From contig NZ_AP018222.1 in the NCBI RefSeq assembly GCF_002368035.1, positions 1,440,848 to 1,504,847 on the forward strand: a stretch of DNA of 64,000 nt, read 5' to 3'. The position numbers were made by a program, and so were the translations under genes. Of the stretch, positions 7,947-17,071 are shown one piece after another (within the stretch, counting starts at the first letter, position 1; each line of letters begins with the position of its first letter). The stretch is from Nostoc linckia NIES-25 (GTDB lineage Bacteria > Cyanobacteriota > Cyanobacteriia > Cyanobacteriales > Nostocaceae). The notes under the pieces are model-generated. The model did no database searches. It was not told the DNA's origin and saw only the letters and a list, made by a program, of their open reading frames with translations.

Positions 7947-10079
7947 TTATTTATCTGTCGGAAAATTCACAATTATTGGTGGAATACCATTTTCTGGGGT
8001 TGGTTGCGTTGGGGCTATCGGTTGAGGATGCAAAGGCGTTGGTGTTATTTCACCATTTTTATTACCACTTTGATTCCATAAAATCAACGACAGTAGACCA
8101 TCTACTAAGCCGTTATTATTGCCGTTACCGCCAACGAGAACATCTGGAATCAAGCGGACATGGCGATCGCCTATAATTTGCATCAGTAGCATTGCTGTAT
8201 AACCTTGCGAACCCAAGGCTTCCACACCAGTGCGGTAGGTTTCAGCTTTGGCGTTACCTGTGGCACGAATACCTTCAGCTTCCGCAATTGCCCGGAGTTT
8301 TATTCCCTCGGCTTCACCTGTGGCTTCCTTGATTTGGGCTTGGGCTTTCAGGTCAGCTATATGTACGCTTTGCTCTGATTTCACCATTTCTTGCTGAATA
8401 TTAGCCAGGGCTGTTTCCCGAACAAGTTGCTGGCGTTGGGTTTGCGCTAACTGCTGGACTTCATAAGTTTTGCGTTCTTCTTCAGCAATTTTCCGGTCTG
8501 TCTGTGTCTGCATTAACGACGCTGGAGGCTGAATATCGCCAATCAGAGTATCGATCGCTTGCACGTCATAAGCCCGCAGTGCTGTTTTAATATACTCAGC
8601 AGCCTCAGTTTGTCGCTCGCTCCGAGCTGTCAAGAAATCTAATACTGTATAGTCTTGGGCTGAGTTGCGGAAATAATTACCGATAGTTGGTTCCAATACA
8701 TGATCTACGAGGTTTTGCATTGCCCCAACGCGGGAAATTACCTTCGGTGCATCCAAAGCACCCACATGGATAATTTGTGCTACTTCTAAATCAAAGGCAA
8801 ATCCATCACGCGATCGGACTGTCAGGGATGCTAGTTGAGCATCATAACTATGACGTTCGGTGCGGTCTGACCAGTTTAATACAATATTGGTCGTCGGCAC
8901 CAGTTCAATTTTCATGATTCGCGAGTTAATCGGGTGCTTTCCTGGATACAGTGGTTCCACCCACACGCCCTTGTGTCCTTGATTCACCAAGTTACCATGT
9001 GTGAAAGCAGCACCGCTAACATCTTGATGCGCCTTACCCACGAAAGAAATCACCACACCTACATAGCCAATGGGAATTTCCGTCATCGGCACTTGTTCGA
9101 CTAGAACAAACCAGGGATTTAAATTCCAAGAACCAGAAAGTAGAATTTGCTCTTGTAAACCTCGCCGTCCACCGCCATCAATAAATTTCTGACCATTTTG
9201 AAAGTTGTTGTGTCCCTCAATTATCGGCCCTGCAATTTCACCGTCGGAAATTGGTAACCCGTCGAGAGTAGTAACAATGCCAACTTTATCAGAAGCTAGG
9301 CTATAAACCCGCAACTGTTCTGGAGTCATGCCATGTTCTGTAGCATTTGCGGCAGTGATAACTTTAAACAGCGCAGTGTTAATCCGGTAAGTCCCAGCTG
9401 TGAGAAAACCCATTTGCCGGCCTTTTTCTCCACCTTGAGTGAGGAACTTCCGGGCATCTTGATAATTGTCACAATCGACAATTTTGCCGAGAATGCGCTG
9501 TGGTGGGTTGGGTTCGCCATCTGCGGCGACAATTAAAGCGATTTCACCTTGGGGGACAACAATTACCGACTCTTTGCGAACCGAATATTGCCAAGGCCAA
9601 TAGCCCCAGTGCCAGCCAGGAGCCAAAGTATCTGCCTGTAAGCCAGCTTCACCATTGAGGGCAATTAACCTTCCAGCGGGGAGTCCGCGCCCGGTAAAGC
9701 TAAATTTTCTGACAACAATGCCAACTTTGCGTTCGTCAATTACCACCAACCCGCCAAAGAACGTCGGTACAAATTTAACTAAACCACCAACAAGGATGAT
9801 ATAAATCAGTACAAAAGGATCGATTCCAGCAGTTTGATACTGAATTTGATTAGTTTGTAACTGGACAATACTTGGTTTAGTTGGACTGGACTGGGGTGAT
9901 GTCGAAGTTAATTCTTTTGCAGTAGTGATTTTTATGGGAGTAGCACTGGCATAATTAATACTGCCTGCGTTTGTCAAAGACATTGGCGCAGCAATCACCA
10001 AAGCTGCTGCTACAGATGCTGCAAAACGGGCTATTTTATTCTGTTTACGCTTACCAAGGCAAGATTGAAGACTTTTCAT
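7947..10079 (-). CDS. SPFH/band-7 (flotillin-like) membrane protein
   Basis: A 710-residue protein with an N-terminal hydrophobic segment (FAASVAAALVIAAPMSL, signal-like), a second membrane segment (DPFVLIYIILVGGLVKFV), then a band-7 region (VIDERKVGIVVRKFS onward, and SLTVRSRDGFAFDLEVAQII). A long helical coiled coil rich in Glu, Gln and Ala follows (about 530-640, for example GEAEGIKLRAIAEAEGI). This is the layout of flotillin/SPFH scaffolds that oligomerise at membranes. The ATG at 10079 is preferred over the upstream TTG at 10100. It is a single gene with a divergent neighbour. Its Pro/Thr-rich tail is probably disordered. The specific role in cyanobacteria is not known to me. Confidence 0.85.
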   Translation of the reverse strand: MKSLQSCLGKRKQNKIARFAASVAAALVIAAPMSLTNAGSINYASATPIKITTAKELTSTSPQSSPTKPSIVQLQTNQIQYQTAGIDPFVLIYIILVGGLVKFVPTFFGGLVVIDERKVGIVVRKFSFTGRGLPAGRLIALNGEAGLQADTLAPGWHWGYWPWQYSVRKESVIVVPQGEIALIVAADGEPNPPQRILGKIVDCDNYQDARKFLTQGGEKGRQMGFLTAGTYRINTALFKVITAANATEHGMTPEQLRVYSLASDKVGIVTTLDGLPISDGEIAGPIIEGHNNFQNGQKFIDGGGRRGLQEQILLSGSWNLNPWFVLVEQVPMTEIPIGYVGVVISFVGKAHQDVSGAAFTHGNLVNQGHKGVWVEPLYPGKHPINSRIMKIELVPTTNIVLNWSDRTERHSYDAQLASLTVRSRDGFAFDLEVAQIIHVGALDAPKVISRVGAMQNLVDHVLEPTIGNYFRNSAQDYTVLDFLTARSERQTEAAEYIKTALRAYDVQAIDTLIGDIQPPASLMQTQTDRKIAEEERKTYEVQQLAQTQRQQLVRETALANIQQEMVKSEQSVHIADLKAQAQIKEATGEAEGIKLRAIAEAEGIRATGNAKAETYRTGVEALGSQGYTAMLLMQIIGDRHVRLIPDVLVGGNGNNNGLVDGLLSLILWNQSGNKNGEITPTPLHPQPIAPTQPTPENGIPPIIVNFPTDK

Positions 10080-10169
10080 ATTTTTTGCCCACTTGGGCAA
10101 CTAATTAGCTAAGTTAACACTTCACCAACCCAGACCTCGATTTCTTAAACTTGGCTTCAGGAGTTAAAA

Positions 10170-10490
10170 GTGGGCATGGGGCATTGGGCATTGGGCATTG
10201 GGCATGGGGTATGGGGGATGAGAGATATATTTTGTAGAATAGACTTCTTGCAGAAGTCGGGAAAAGGGAAAGGGGGAAGGGGAAAATGTTCTGTATTGTT
10301 CCCTTCCCCTTTAACCTTTACCCTTTTCCCCAAGAGTGCAAAAAGTACTTTTGCAAGAAGTCTAATGCAAAAATGAGTCTTTGATACTCGCCGACGAGTC
10401 TTTGATACTCGTTAATAGAGTTCGGCTTTCCACATACTCCATGCCCAATGCCCAATGCCCCATGCCCAATTCCCCATTTCCTGGTAAAAA
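10170..10490. repeat. Intergenic block of heptamer repeats and inverted segments
   Basis: The 450-bp spacer between two divergent genes holds GGGCATT heptamers at 10170-10215 and their complement (CCCAATG) at 10440-10475. It also contains an imperfect inverted pair, AGACTTCTTGCAGAAGTC near 10240 and CTTTTGCAAGAAGTCT near 10345, around an A/G-rich purine tract, and two 21-bp palindromic units at 10375-10411. No gene is seen. Confidence 0.7.
10375..10411. repeat. Two units of the 21-bp GAGTCTTTGATACTCG repeat
   Basis: Two copies of GAGTCTTTGATACTCG separated by CCGAC, identical in unit and spacing to the 18-unit array at 42381-42770 some 32 kb away. This shows that the repeat is dispersed. Confidence 0.9.
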
Positions 10491-10531
10491 TAACTAGGAT
10501 CGAATAGCGGGGTTAACCAAGAATCTAAATT

Positions 10532-11986
10532 ATGGCTTCCACATTGCCCGAACCTCATCACAGCAACTCACCTACTTGGGAGGAAGAACTAGATAGTGCC
10601 ATTTTCAGTTTTGAAGATATTCAAACGGAACTGAATTATAAACAAGCACAAACGGCACTACGAAATTTGGTGACTAATCTTGACCTCAGTCCCCAAGAAA
10701 AAGCGGGGCTGGAGGTGGAGATTACTGATTTGGAAACTATGCTGGGGAAGTTAGACCGCATGGTGGTGCAGATTGCGGCTTTTGGTATGGTGGGACGTGG
10801 TAAGTCTTCGCTACTCAATGCTTTGGTTGGACAAACGGTATTTGAAACCGGGCCGCTACATGGTGTTACCCGTGCTGCCCAAAGAGTGAATTGGAGTATT
10901 AGCGAAGAAGCGGTTGGGGAAACTGAACGCGCTTTGCGAGTCACTCTCCCTAGTGTTGGTCAATCACAGGTGGAATTAATTGATACTCCGGGATTAGATG
11001 AGGTAGACGGGGCAACCCGCGCTGCCCTGGCTGAACAGATTGCCAAACAAGCAGATTTGATTTTGTTTGTCATATCTGGCGATATGACAAAAATAGAACA
11101 CATTGCGCTTTCTCAATTGCGGGAAGCGGGTAAACCAATAATTCTGGTATTTAACAAAGTAGACCAATATCCAGAAGCCGATCGCATGGCAATTTATCAC
11201 AAAATCCGCGATGAAAGGGTGCGGGAATTACTCACACCTTTAGAAATTGTCATGGCAGCAGCATCGCCAATGGTGAAGACGGCGGTTTTTCGCCCTGATG
11301 GCACTAGGGGCATACAGTTACGTCCTGGTAATGCCCAAGTCGAAGAACTGAAGCTGAAAATATTGGAGATTTTGCACCGTGAAGGTAAAGCCTTAGTTGC
11401 TCTCAATACTATGCTTTATGCTGACACCGTAAATGAGCAATTGATAGAGCGAAAATTGATGATTCGTGAGGAAAATGCCAATCAGTTGATTTGGAGAGCA
11501 GTGATGGCTAAGGCAGTGGCGATCGCTCTTAATCCCGTAACTGTGGTAGATATTCTTAGTAGTGTTGTAATTGATATTGCTCTAATTTTAGGTTTATCTA
11601 AACTCTATGGCTTCTCCATGACCGAAGCAGGAGCCGTACAATTGCTACAAAAAATCGCCTTAAGTATGGGCGGCATCGGAGCCAGCGAACTCTTAGCAAA
11701 CTTGGGTTTGAGTGGATTAAAAACTTTACTTGGTATCTCTGCAACCGCTACCGCTGGTATTGCCCTTGCTCCTTATATATCCGTAGCCCTCACCCAAGCC
11801 GGAGTCGCTGGTGTTTCTTCTTACGGTATTGGACAAGTTACCAAAGTTTATTTAGCCAACGGTGCGACTTGGGGGCCTGATGGGCCAAAAGCAGTGATTA
11901 ATCGGATTTTGACAAACCTTGATGAAACTTCAATTCTCAACCGCATTAAAGATGAATTACTCCACAAAGTAAAACTTAGAAAGTAA
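10532..11986 (+). CDS. GTP-binding protein with C-terminal DUF697 domain
   Basis: A 484-residue GTPase of the Era/TrmE-like superfamily. The P-loop GMVGRGKSS is at about 85-93, the switch Thr lies in GPLHGVTRA, G3 is DTPGLDEVDG near 151, and G4 is FNKVDQY near 207. The C-terminal third (about 320-470) is hydrophobic with Gly/Ala-rich helices (VTVVDILSSVVIDIALILG) and matches the DUF697 membrane-associated domain often fused to such GTPases in cyanobacteria. It starts at the ATG at 10532 and is followed by a strong hairpin terminator at 12085. A role in membrane or stress homeostasis is possible but unproven. Confidence 0.85.
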   Translation: MASTLPEPHHSNSPTWEEELDSAIFSFEDIQTELNYKQAQTALRNLVTNLDLSPQEKAGLEVEITDLETMLGKLDRMVVQIAAFGMVGRGKSSLLNALVGQTVFETGPLHGVTRAAQRVNWSISEEAVGETERALRVTLPSVGQSQVELIDTPGLDEVDGATRAALAEQIAKQADLILFVISGDMTKIEHIALSQLREAGKPIILVFNKVDQYPEADRMAIYHKIRDERVRELLTPLEIVMAAASPMVKTAVFRPDGTRGIQLRPGNAQVEELKLKILEILHREGKALVALNTMLYADTVNEQLIERKLMIREENANQLIWRAVMAKAVAIALNPVTVVDILSSVVIDIALILGLSKLYGFSMTEAGAVQLLQKIALSMGGIGASELLANLGLSGLKTLLGISATATAGIALAPYISVALTQAGVAGVSSYGIGQVTKVYLANGATWGPDGPKAVINRILTNLDETSILNRIKDELLHKVKLRK

Positions 11987-12084
11987 CGCCTAGAAATGTA
12001 GGGTGCGGTGTGCGACAGCGCAACGCCAACAATTCCAGATGCCGGACATTTCTATTTATTCATATAGCAATCCTATTGGGCTTC

Positions 12085-12122
12085 AGATCCCCGACTTATT
12101 GAATAAGTCGGGGATCTTTTTG
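12085..12122 (+). terminator. Intrinsic terminator after the DUF697 GTPase gene
   Basis: AGATCCCCGACTTATT pairs perfectly with AATAAGTCGGGGATCT over about 15 bp, followed by TTTTT. It lies about 100 nt after the stop at 11986. The core GATCCCCGACTT is also common as a dispersed hairpin in Nostoc-type genomes. Confidence 0.8.
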
Positions 12123-12759
12123 TTCGTAACTCATTTACTGGCTAACTTTTCACGGTATCTGGAAAACCTCTCTCTAAATCTCTCTCCTGCGAGGAGAGAG
12201 ACTTTGAATTCCTGGTTTGGAAGTTAGATTTTCCGTGGACTTTTCCACATGACGTGAAAAGTCAGATTTACTGGAGTTTAGACTAGTTGCCGGTGCGATC
12301 CAAACCTTTACGGCAATTGATGTACATCAAATATAAGCGCACCCACCCAAAATTTCAGTCGGAAATTTATAGGACAAATAAACTTCCTGCGATCTGGAGG
12401 CGATGCCAGAAAAAATTAGCGACGAAATTCTAGGTGTACCTGGAGATATCCCTTAGAGATTAGTTACTATTCAGTAAGCTTCGTATCGTCAAGACTCCAG
12501 CGAATGATCCTACTGCACCCTTACCCCTAGTAGTCTGCCAACCCAAAAATGCACTTGTGAGCGCTGGGGAAAGGGGAAAGGGAAAAGGGTAAGGGATTTA
12601 AACCCTTTTCCCCTTCAGGGGTCCCACCTTCCCCTTTACCCCGCCAAGTCACGAAAGCGAACTACTAGCTCCCCAATACGGGCTGACTATTCTTCCTCCT
12701 GACTCCGCTCTCTATTAGCAACTGACTGCTTTAAACCCAACAATCAAAGGATTAGCATC
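12123..12759. other. Spacer without a recognised gene
   Basis: About 640 bp. It contains a short hairpin CTCTCTCCTGCGAGGAGAGAG at about 12179-12200, and A/G-rich heptamer-like repeats (AAAGGGG type) at 12568-12640. A 17-codon open stretch from the ATG at about 12402 (MPEKISDEILG...) shows no family. No RNA gene is recognised. Confidence 0.5.
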
Positions 12760-13509
12760 ATGAAAAAACTAGAAGGAAAAATCGCCCTTGTCACGGGTGG
12801 CAACAGTGGTATCGGTCTTGCCACAGCCAAACAGTTTGTTGCTGAAGGAGCCTATGTCTACATCACAGGTCGTCGCCAAGCCGAACTGGATGCTGCTGTA
12901 GAAGCCATTGGTAAAAATGTTACGGCTGTGCAGAGCGATGTTTCTAATCTGGCAGACCTCGATCGCCTGTTTGCCACCATTAAGCAAGAGCAAGGACACC
13001 TCGATATTATCTTCGCTAATGCTGGCGGTGGACAAATTGCCCCACTTGGAGCAATCACTGAGGAACACTTTGATAAAACATTCAACGTAAACGTCAAAGG
13101 TTTGCTGTTCACTGTACAAAAGGCGCTGCCACTGTTGCCAGAGGGCGCTTCTATTATCCTGAATGCTTCGATTACTTCTATAAAAGGTACGCCAGCTTTC
13201 AGTGTTTACAGCGCTACCAAAGCCGCCGTGCGATCGTTTGCTCGAAATTGGATACTCGACCTCAGAGAACGCAAGATCCGAGTGAATGCTATTAGCCCTG
13301 GTGTGGTTCCGACTCCTGGTTACGATGGTTTGGGACTGAATGACCAGCAGTTGCAAGAATTTGTGGACAGCCAAGCCAGTACCATCCCACTGGGACGAGT
13401 CGGCACACCCGATGAAATTGCCAAAGCCGTTGTTTTTCTCGCTTCAGATGACAGCAGCTTTGTGAACGGCATTGAGTTGTTTGTTGATGGCGGTATGGCA
13501 CAGATTTGA
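12760..13509 (+). CDS. SDR-family oxidoreductase
   Basis: A 249-residue classical short-chain dehydrogenase/reductase. The cofactor motif TGGNSGIG is at 12-19, NAG at 87-89, catalytic Tyr150 and Lys154 lie in SVYSATK, and PG follows in AISPGVV. Arg38-Arg39 after the second strand (ITGRRQ) favours NADP(H). The substrate is not predictable. The best general description is an FabG-like or glucose-dehydrogenase-like reductase acting in the cytoplasm. It is preceded by an AT-rich leader with AAGGATTAGCATC before the ATG. The next gene (MOSC) follows after 19 nt, so they are probably co-transcribed. Confidence 0.9.
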   Translation: MKKLEGKIALVTGGNSGIGLATAKQFVAEGAYVYITGRRQAELDAAVEAIGKNVTAVQSDVSNLADLDRLFATIKQEQGHLDIIFANAGGGQIAPLGAITEEHFDKTFNVNVKGLLFTVQKALPLLPEGASIILNASITSIKGTPAFSVYSATKAAVRSFARNWILDLRERKIRVNAISPGVVPTPGYDGLGLNDQQLQEFVDSQASTIPLGRVGTPDEIAKAVVFLASDDSSFVNGIELFVDGGMAQI

Positions 13510-13528
13510 AGTCAAAAAGGAGTTAAAG

Positions 13529-14197
13529 ATGAAGCTGATCTCTGTTAATGTCGGGCTGCCGCGTGAAGTGACTTGGAAAGGAAAAGCCGTCCGCACTGGA
13601 ATTTTCAAAGAGCCAGTTAATTCGAGAGTGATGGTGCGCGAACTCAATTTAGATGGCGATCGCCAAGCGGATCTCACCGTTCATGGCGGAGTTGACAAAG
13701 CAGTTTATGTCTATCCCTTTGAGCATTACGACTACTGGCGAGATGAATTGCCTGACACAGAGTTAACGCTAGGAATCTTTGGTGAAAATTTCACAGTTAC
13801 AGGATTTAAAGAAGAGGAAATTAACATTGGCGATCGCTTCAAAATCGGCAGTGCGGAACTAATGGTGACTCAACCGCGCTTACCCTGCTACAAACTAGCG
13901 ATTCGCTTTGGGCGATCGGATATGGTGAAACGATTTCTCGCCAGTCGTCGCACCGGATTTTACTTTCGGGTTTTGCAAGAGGGCGAAGTTGGAGTCGGAG
14001 ACACTTTAGAGTTGGTGAGTCGAGATACCAACAATATTACAGTTGCTGATATCACTCAGCTTTATGTTCGCGAGCAAAACAATCCAGAGTTACTGCATCG
14101 TGCAGTTCAACTGAAAGCGTTACCCGAAAGCTGGCGGGACTACTTTCAGGAGCAGATTCGTCAACGCCCTTCGGGTGGGGAAAAGGGTAAAGGTTAA
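13529..14197 (+). CDS. MOSC-domain protein (YiiM-like)
   Basis: 222 residues from the ATG at 13529, chosen because AAGGAG lies 7 nt upstream and the family begins with this MKLISVNVG sequence. A longer in-frame start at 13472 would overlap the SDR gene. The MOSC core has LTVHGGVDKAVYVYP, LTLGIFGENF, and the conserved Cys in QPRLPCYKL, the ligand expected for the molybdenum cofactor. A C-terminal three-helix region follows. YiiM-type proteins reduce N-hydroxylated bases such as 6-hydroxylaminopurine. That activity is inferred by family. The last residues (PSGGEKGKG) are read from an A/G-rich spacer repeat, so the native C terminus has probably been extended. Confidence 0.85.
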   Translation: MKLISVNVGLPREVTWKGKAVRTGIFKEPVNSRVMVRELNLDGDRQADLTVHGGVDKAVYVYPFEHYDYWRDELPDTELTLGIFGENFTVTGFKEEEINIGDRFKIGSAELMVTQPRLPCYKLAIRFGRSDMVKRFLASRRTGFYFRVLQEGEVGVGDTLELVSRDTNNITVADITQLYVREQNNPELLHRAVQLKALPESWRDYFQEQIRQRPSGGEKGKG

Positions 14198-14432
14198 AGG
14201 GGAAAGGGAACCCCATAACTAAAGTTAGGAGCTTGATAGTATGAGGCTGTATTCCTCGTACTACGTATCTGGAAATACATCTTTTTTCCTTCTCCATGTT
14301 TAAAAACTCTTTCTTGCGCCCTTTTCCCCTTCCCCTTTCCCTTTCCCCTTCTTCGGTCGTCAAGATGTGAGATACATCGACCTGTTGGAAAACGCCATCA
14401 TGTCACTTTTATCACTTACACTGGGTAATCCT

Positions 14433-14774
14433 ATGACTAGATATCGTACAGTTTCGATAGATGGTTTAGACATTTTCTATCGTGAAGCTGGTTCTCGCGA
14501 TAATCCAACGATTCTGCTGTTGCACGGTTTCCCCTCCTCGTCCCACATGTTCCGCAATCTCATACCTGCGCTTGGCGATCGCTTCCATCTCGTTGCTCCC
14601 GATTATCCCGGTTTTGGTAACAGTTCCATGCCCACGGTAAATGAATTTGATTACACGTTCGATCGCTTGGCCCAGATTGTAGAGAAATTCATTGCTGCGA
14701 TCGCAGACCATATTCGTCGCTTTCTGACCGCTCGCGTTGTAGAGAATACCAAGCTAACCACTAGTAACAAATAG
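14433..14774 (+). pseudogene. Alpha/beta-hydrolase with large internal deletion
   Basis: From the ATG at 14433 the first 90 residues are a normal epoxide-hydrolase/dehalogenase-like N terminus: GLDIFYREAG, LLLHGFPSSSHMFR (oxyanion region), APDYPGFGNS. After VEKFIAAI the sequence jumps to IADHIRRFLTARV, which is the usual extreme C terminus of this family (normally about 165 residues later). The nucleophile elbow and catalytic His are lost, so it is almost certainly inactive. The joint falls on the HIP1 octamer GCGATCGC at 14697-14704. An upstream GTG at 14367 is possible but not family-like. Confidence 0.75.
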
Positions 14775-14903
14775 TTTTGGCTCTTAAACAATGTCAGTAA
14801 AAAGTGATTGTCATTCTACAATTACTACTTATTAAGCAGCAGTGGTAAATCAATTAACATAACATCTCAACAGATTGTTTACAATTTATTCAAGGAGAAT
14901 GTC

Positions 14904-15899
14904 ATGGTTACTCAAGCAAACTCGCAATCAGCAAAAATTTTGGAAGTTGCGGACGATCCACGTCTCTCCAAAGGAACGAAGGAATTTTTGAAAGTGCTGA
15001 ATTCAGGGGGTGTGGCGCTGGACAAACTCACTCCACTAGAAGCACGTCAAGTTCTTGTGGATGCACAGGCTTCGGTTCCAGTAGACCTTTCAGGCATTGA
15101 AGAGTCTGAGAAGGTAATTACTGCTGACGGTTATTCAATTACCCTCAATATTGTACGACCATTAGGGGTCAAAGGCATATTACCTGTTTTTATCTTTATT
15201 CATGGTGGTGGTTGGGTGCTGGGTGATTACCCAACACACAAGCGCATGGTTCGCGATCTGGTTGTGCTGTCAGGGTTTGCAGGTGTCTTTGTCAACTACA
15301 CGCGCACGCCAGATGCTCAGTACCCACAGGCGATCGATGAAATTTATGCTGCGACCAAATGGGTTGCCGAGCATGGCGAGGAGATTGGCGTGGATGGCAA
15401 GAATTTGGCAGTGGTTGGCAACAGTGTCGGCGGTAATATGACAACTGTCACTGCTTTGAAGGCGAAAGAAAAAGGAGGCCCACACATCAAGCTACAAATC
15501 CTGATGTGGCCGATTGTAGATGCGGATTTTGAAACGAATTCTTATCACGAATTTGGCGATCGGCGTTTTCTGACTGCACCAACGATGAAGTGGATGTATG
15601 ACATGTACATTGCCGATCCAGAAAAGCGCAAAGACATTTATGCTTCTCCCCTACAGGCGACAGTTGAGCAACTCAAAGGCTTGCCTCCGGCGTTAATCGT
15701 GGTTGCAGAGAGCGATATCTTGCATGATGAAGGCACAGCCTACGGACGCAAGCTCGATGAAGCTGGGGTAGAGGTGACAACGGTGCAGTACAACGGTATG
15801 ATTCATGACTTTGGACTGCTCAATGGTTTAGCCGAGTTGCCAGAAACCCGCTCTCTATTTGTTCAAGCTGCTGCCCAATTGAAGAAATATCTGCAATAG
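14904..15899 (+). CDS. Alpha/beta-hydrolase esterase, HSL (lipase family IV) type
   Basis: 331 residues from the ATG at 14904, chosen because CAAGGAGAAT lies just upstream. The next start at 14808 lacks such a site. The oxyanion-hole motif HGGGW is at 100-104, the nucleophile Ser174 in GNSVG, the acid Asp in ESDILHDEG, and His in MIHDFG. This is the hormone-sensitive-lipase or acetyl-hydrolase family that cleaves short acyl esters. The N-terminal 70 residues form a helical cap. It follows the deleted hydrolase on the same strand and precedes a gene graveyard, so the whole 12.7-16.3 kb segment looks like a transferred metabolic island. Confidence 0.88.
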   Translation: MVTQANSQSAKILEVADDPRLSKGTKEFLKVLNSGGVALDKLTPLEARQVLVDAQASVPVDLSGIEESEKVITADGYSITLNIVRPLGVKGILPVFIFIHGGGWVLGDYPTHKRMVRDLVVLSGFAGVFVNYTRTPDAQYPQAIDEIYAATKWVAEHGEEIGVDGKNLAVVGNSVGGNMTTVTALKAKEKGGPHIKLQILMWPIVDADFETNSYHEFGDRRFLTAPTMKWMYDMYIADPEKRKDIYASPLQATVEQLKGLPPALIVVAESDILHDEGTAYGRKLDEAGVEVTTVQYNGMIHDFGLLNGLAELPETRSLFVQAAAQLKKYLQ

Positions 15900-15914
15900 G
15901 ATGCGATCGCCTTA

Positions 15915-16272
15915 ATGGATGCATTGCAGCTGAACCGTGCTGTGCTTGCTGGCTATGACTGTTCTAGAGTTATCGTTGATGAAAATCGGTTGTTCGCTAA
16001 GGGAAGCGATCGGATGGAGGCATTTGCACCTATGAAAATGAGGAATCGATTCGGGCTTTTATTCATGCTTCTCCCGAAATCGGATTTGCGGGTTGGTGCG
16101 GTTCGCATACTTGCGTGAGTGCGGCAATAGCAGCTTTGCCGGAATACCGCTTTCAGCTTCAGGATTATTTGCGATCGACTCAGCAAAATGATGGTAGCTG
16201 GCTGGCTTACTGGTGGCAAGATCCCGAATATGCTACGGCTCTAGCGGCTGAGGCGATCGCCTGTTTTTTGCT
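15915..16272 (+). pseudogene. Remnants of a hydrolase and of a prenyltransferase/terpene-cyclase repeat protein
   Basis: A short 5' piece (MDALQLNRAVLAGYD) looks like the strand before an alpha/beta-hydrolase nucleophile. From 16034 another frame reads ENEESIRAFIHASPEIG, then GWCGSHTCVSAAIAAL, then STQQNDGSWLAYWW and YATALAAEA, which is a squalene-cyclase/prenyltransferase-type alpha-alpha repeat. Restoring one base near 16031 would join RMEAFAP to the rest (P-Y-E-N-E-E). The frame then ends shortly after EAIACFLL. It is clearly decayed. The terpene-cyclase call rests on the QxDGSW and YATALAAEAL-like motifs. Confidence 0.65.
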
Positions 16273-16349
16273 AATTCGTCTTACTGTATTTTTTGTTTAA
16301 TTTGTCAATGCGTAATACCAATTCTGTATGAAGATGCATTTAATTTTTT

Positions 16350-16495
16350 TAACGTAGACGCAAAGCGGCTTGCCGCAGGCTACCGCCAAGTAGGCCTTTC
16401 CTGCGAAACGCTTGTCTGCGACACGCTGCGCGAACGCGTAGCAAGATCCCGAAGGGTACGCGCAGCGTCTCGTAGAGAAGAGCGCCAAGGTAAGA
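16350..16495. repeat. Composite of dispersed Nostoc-type repeats
   Basis: Contains GTAGACGCAAAGCGGCTTGC, CGCAGGCTACCGCC, CGACACGCTGCGCGAACGCG and TCTCGTAGAGAAG blocks. Relatives occur at 25600-25630 and 19200-19230. No coding content is supported. Confidence 0.6.
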
Positions 16496-16680
16496 GTTTG
16501 AGAGAGTTTGGCGCAGCTTCACAAAGAAACGGTATAAGTCCTGGAATTAACCCTTTCAAGGTGGTGAAATTTAGAACGAGAATTGGTTATTTCAACCTTC
16601 AAAAAGCCCAAAATCTGAGCGGAGTACTCAAGATTGTAGCACTGAAACAACGTATCTTCGTTGGCCACCTTAAAAGGGCT

Positions 16681-16825
16681 AGGGCGTGTTTTCAAAGTCT
16701 TAGATCCCCCCAACCCCCCGATAAATTGGGGGGCAAAGAGTCTCTTAAAGTCCACCAATTTATCGGGGGATTTAGGGAGATCTAAAAAGTTAGGAGGCTA
16801 AACAAATAGTTTGAAAACACGCCCT
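16681..16825. mobile_element. MITE-like element, 16-bp perfect inverted repeats
   Basis: AGGGCGTGTTTTCAAA at 16681-16696 and its exact reverse complement at 16810-16825 bound a 145-bp segment. Inside is a second inverted structure, CCCCCGATAAATTGGGGG and CCAATTTATCGGGGG, with AGATCC/AGATCT near both sides. No open frame is present. No clear target duplication is visible. Confidence 0.8.
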
Positions 16826-17071
16826 GTCTAAACTCCAGTAGAGCTGATATGTATAGCAGTTGCCAGCCTGTTTTAAATGTATTGCCTATTGCTCATTGCC
16901 TGTTTCCTGCTATATTTAAAACTCGGAACTTGAGTGTGGAACTTAAAATATCAAGTTCTACACTCAAACTCCGAGCTTCTAAACTTTAACTATCAATCTT
17001 TTAGCCAAAATTATCGATAGATTTTCTCCACTATTGATACTTACGGGACGAAATCGCGCCTTCATCAAATT

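Noticed and set aside
12003..12227. 74-codon frame after the DUF697 GTPase
   Set aside because: It reads straight through the terminator hairpin and has no conserved pattern.
13472..13528. Longer start for the MOSC gene
   Set aside because: It overlaps the SDR gene, while the ATG at 13529 has a good ribosome-binding site and the family-typical N terminus.
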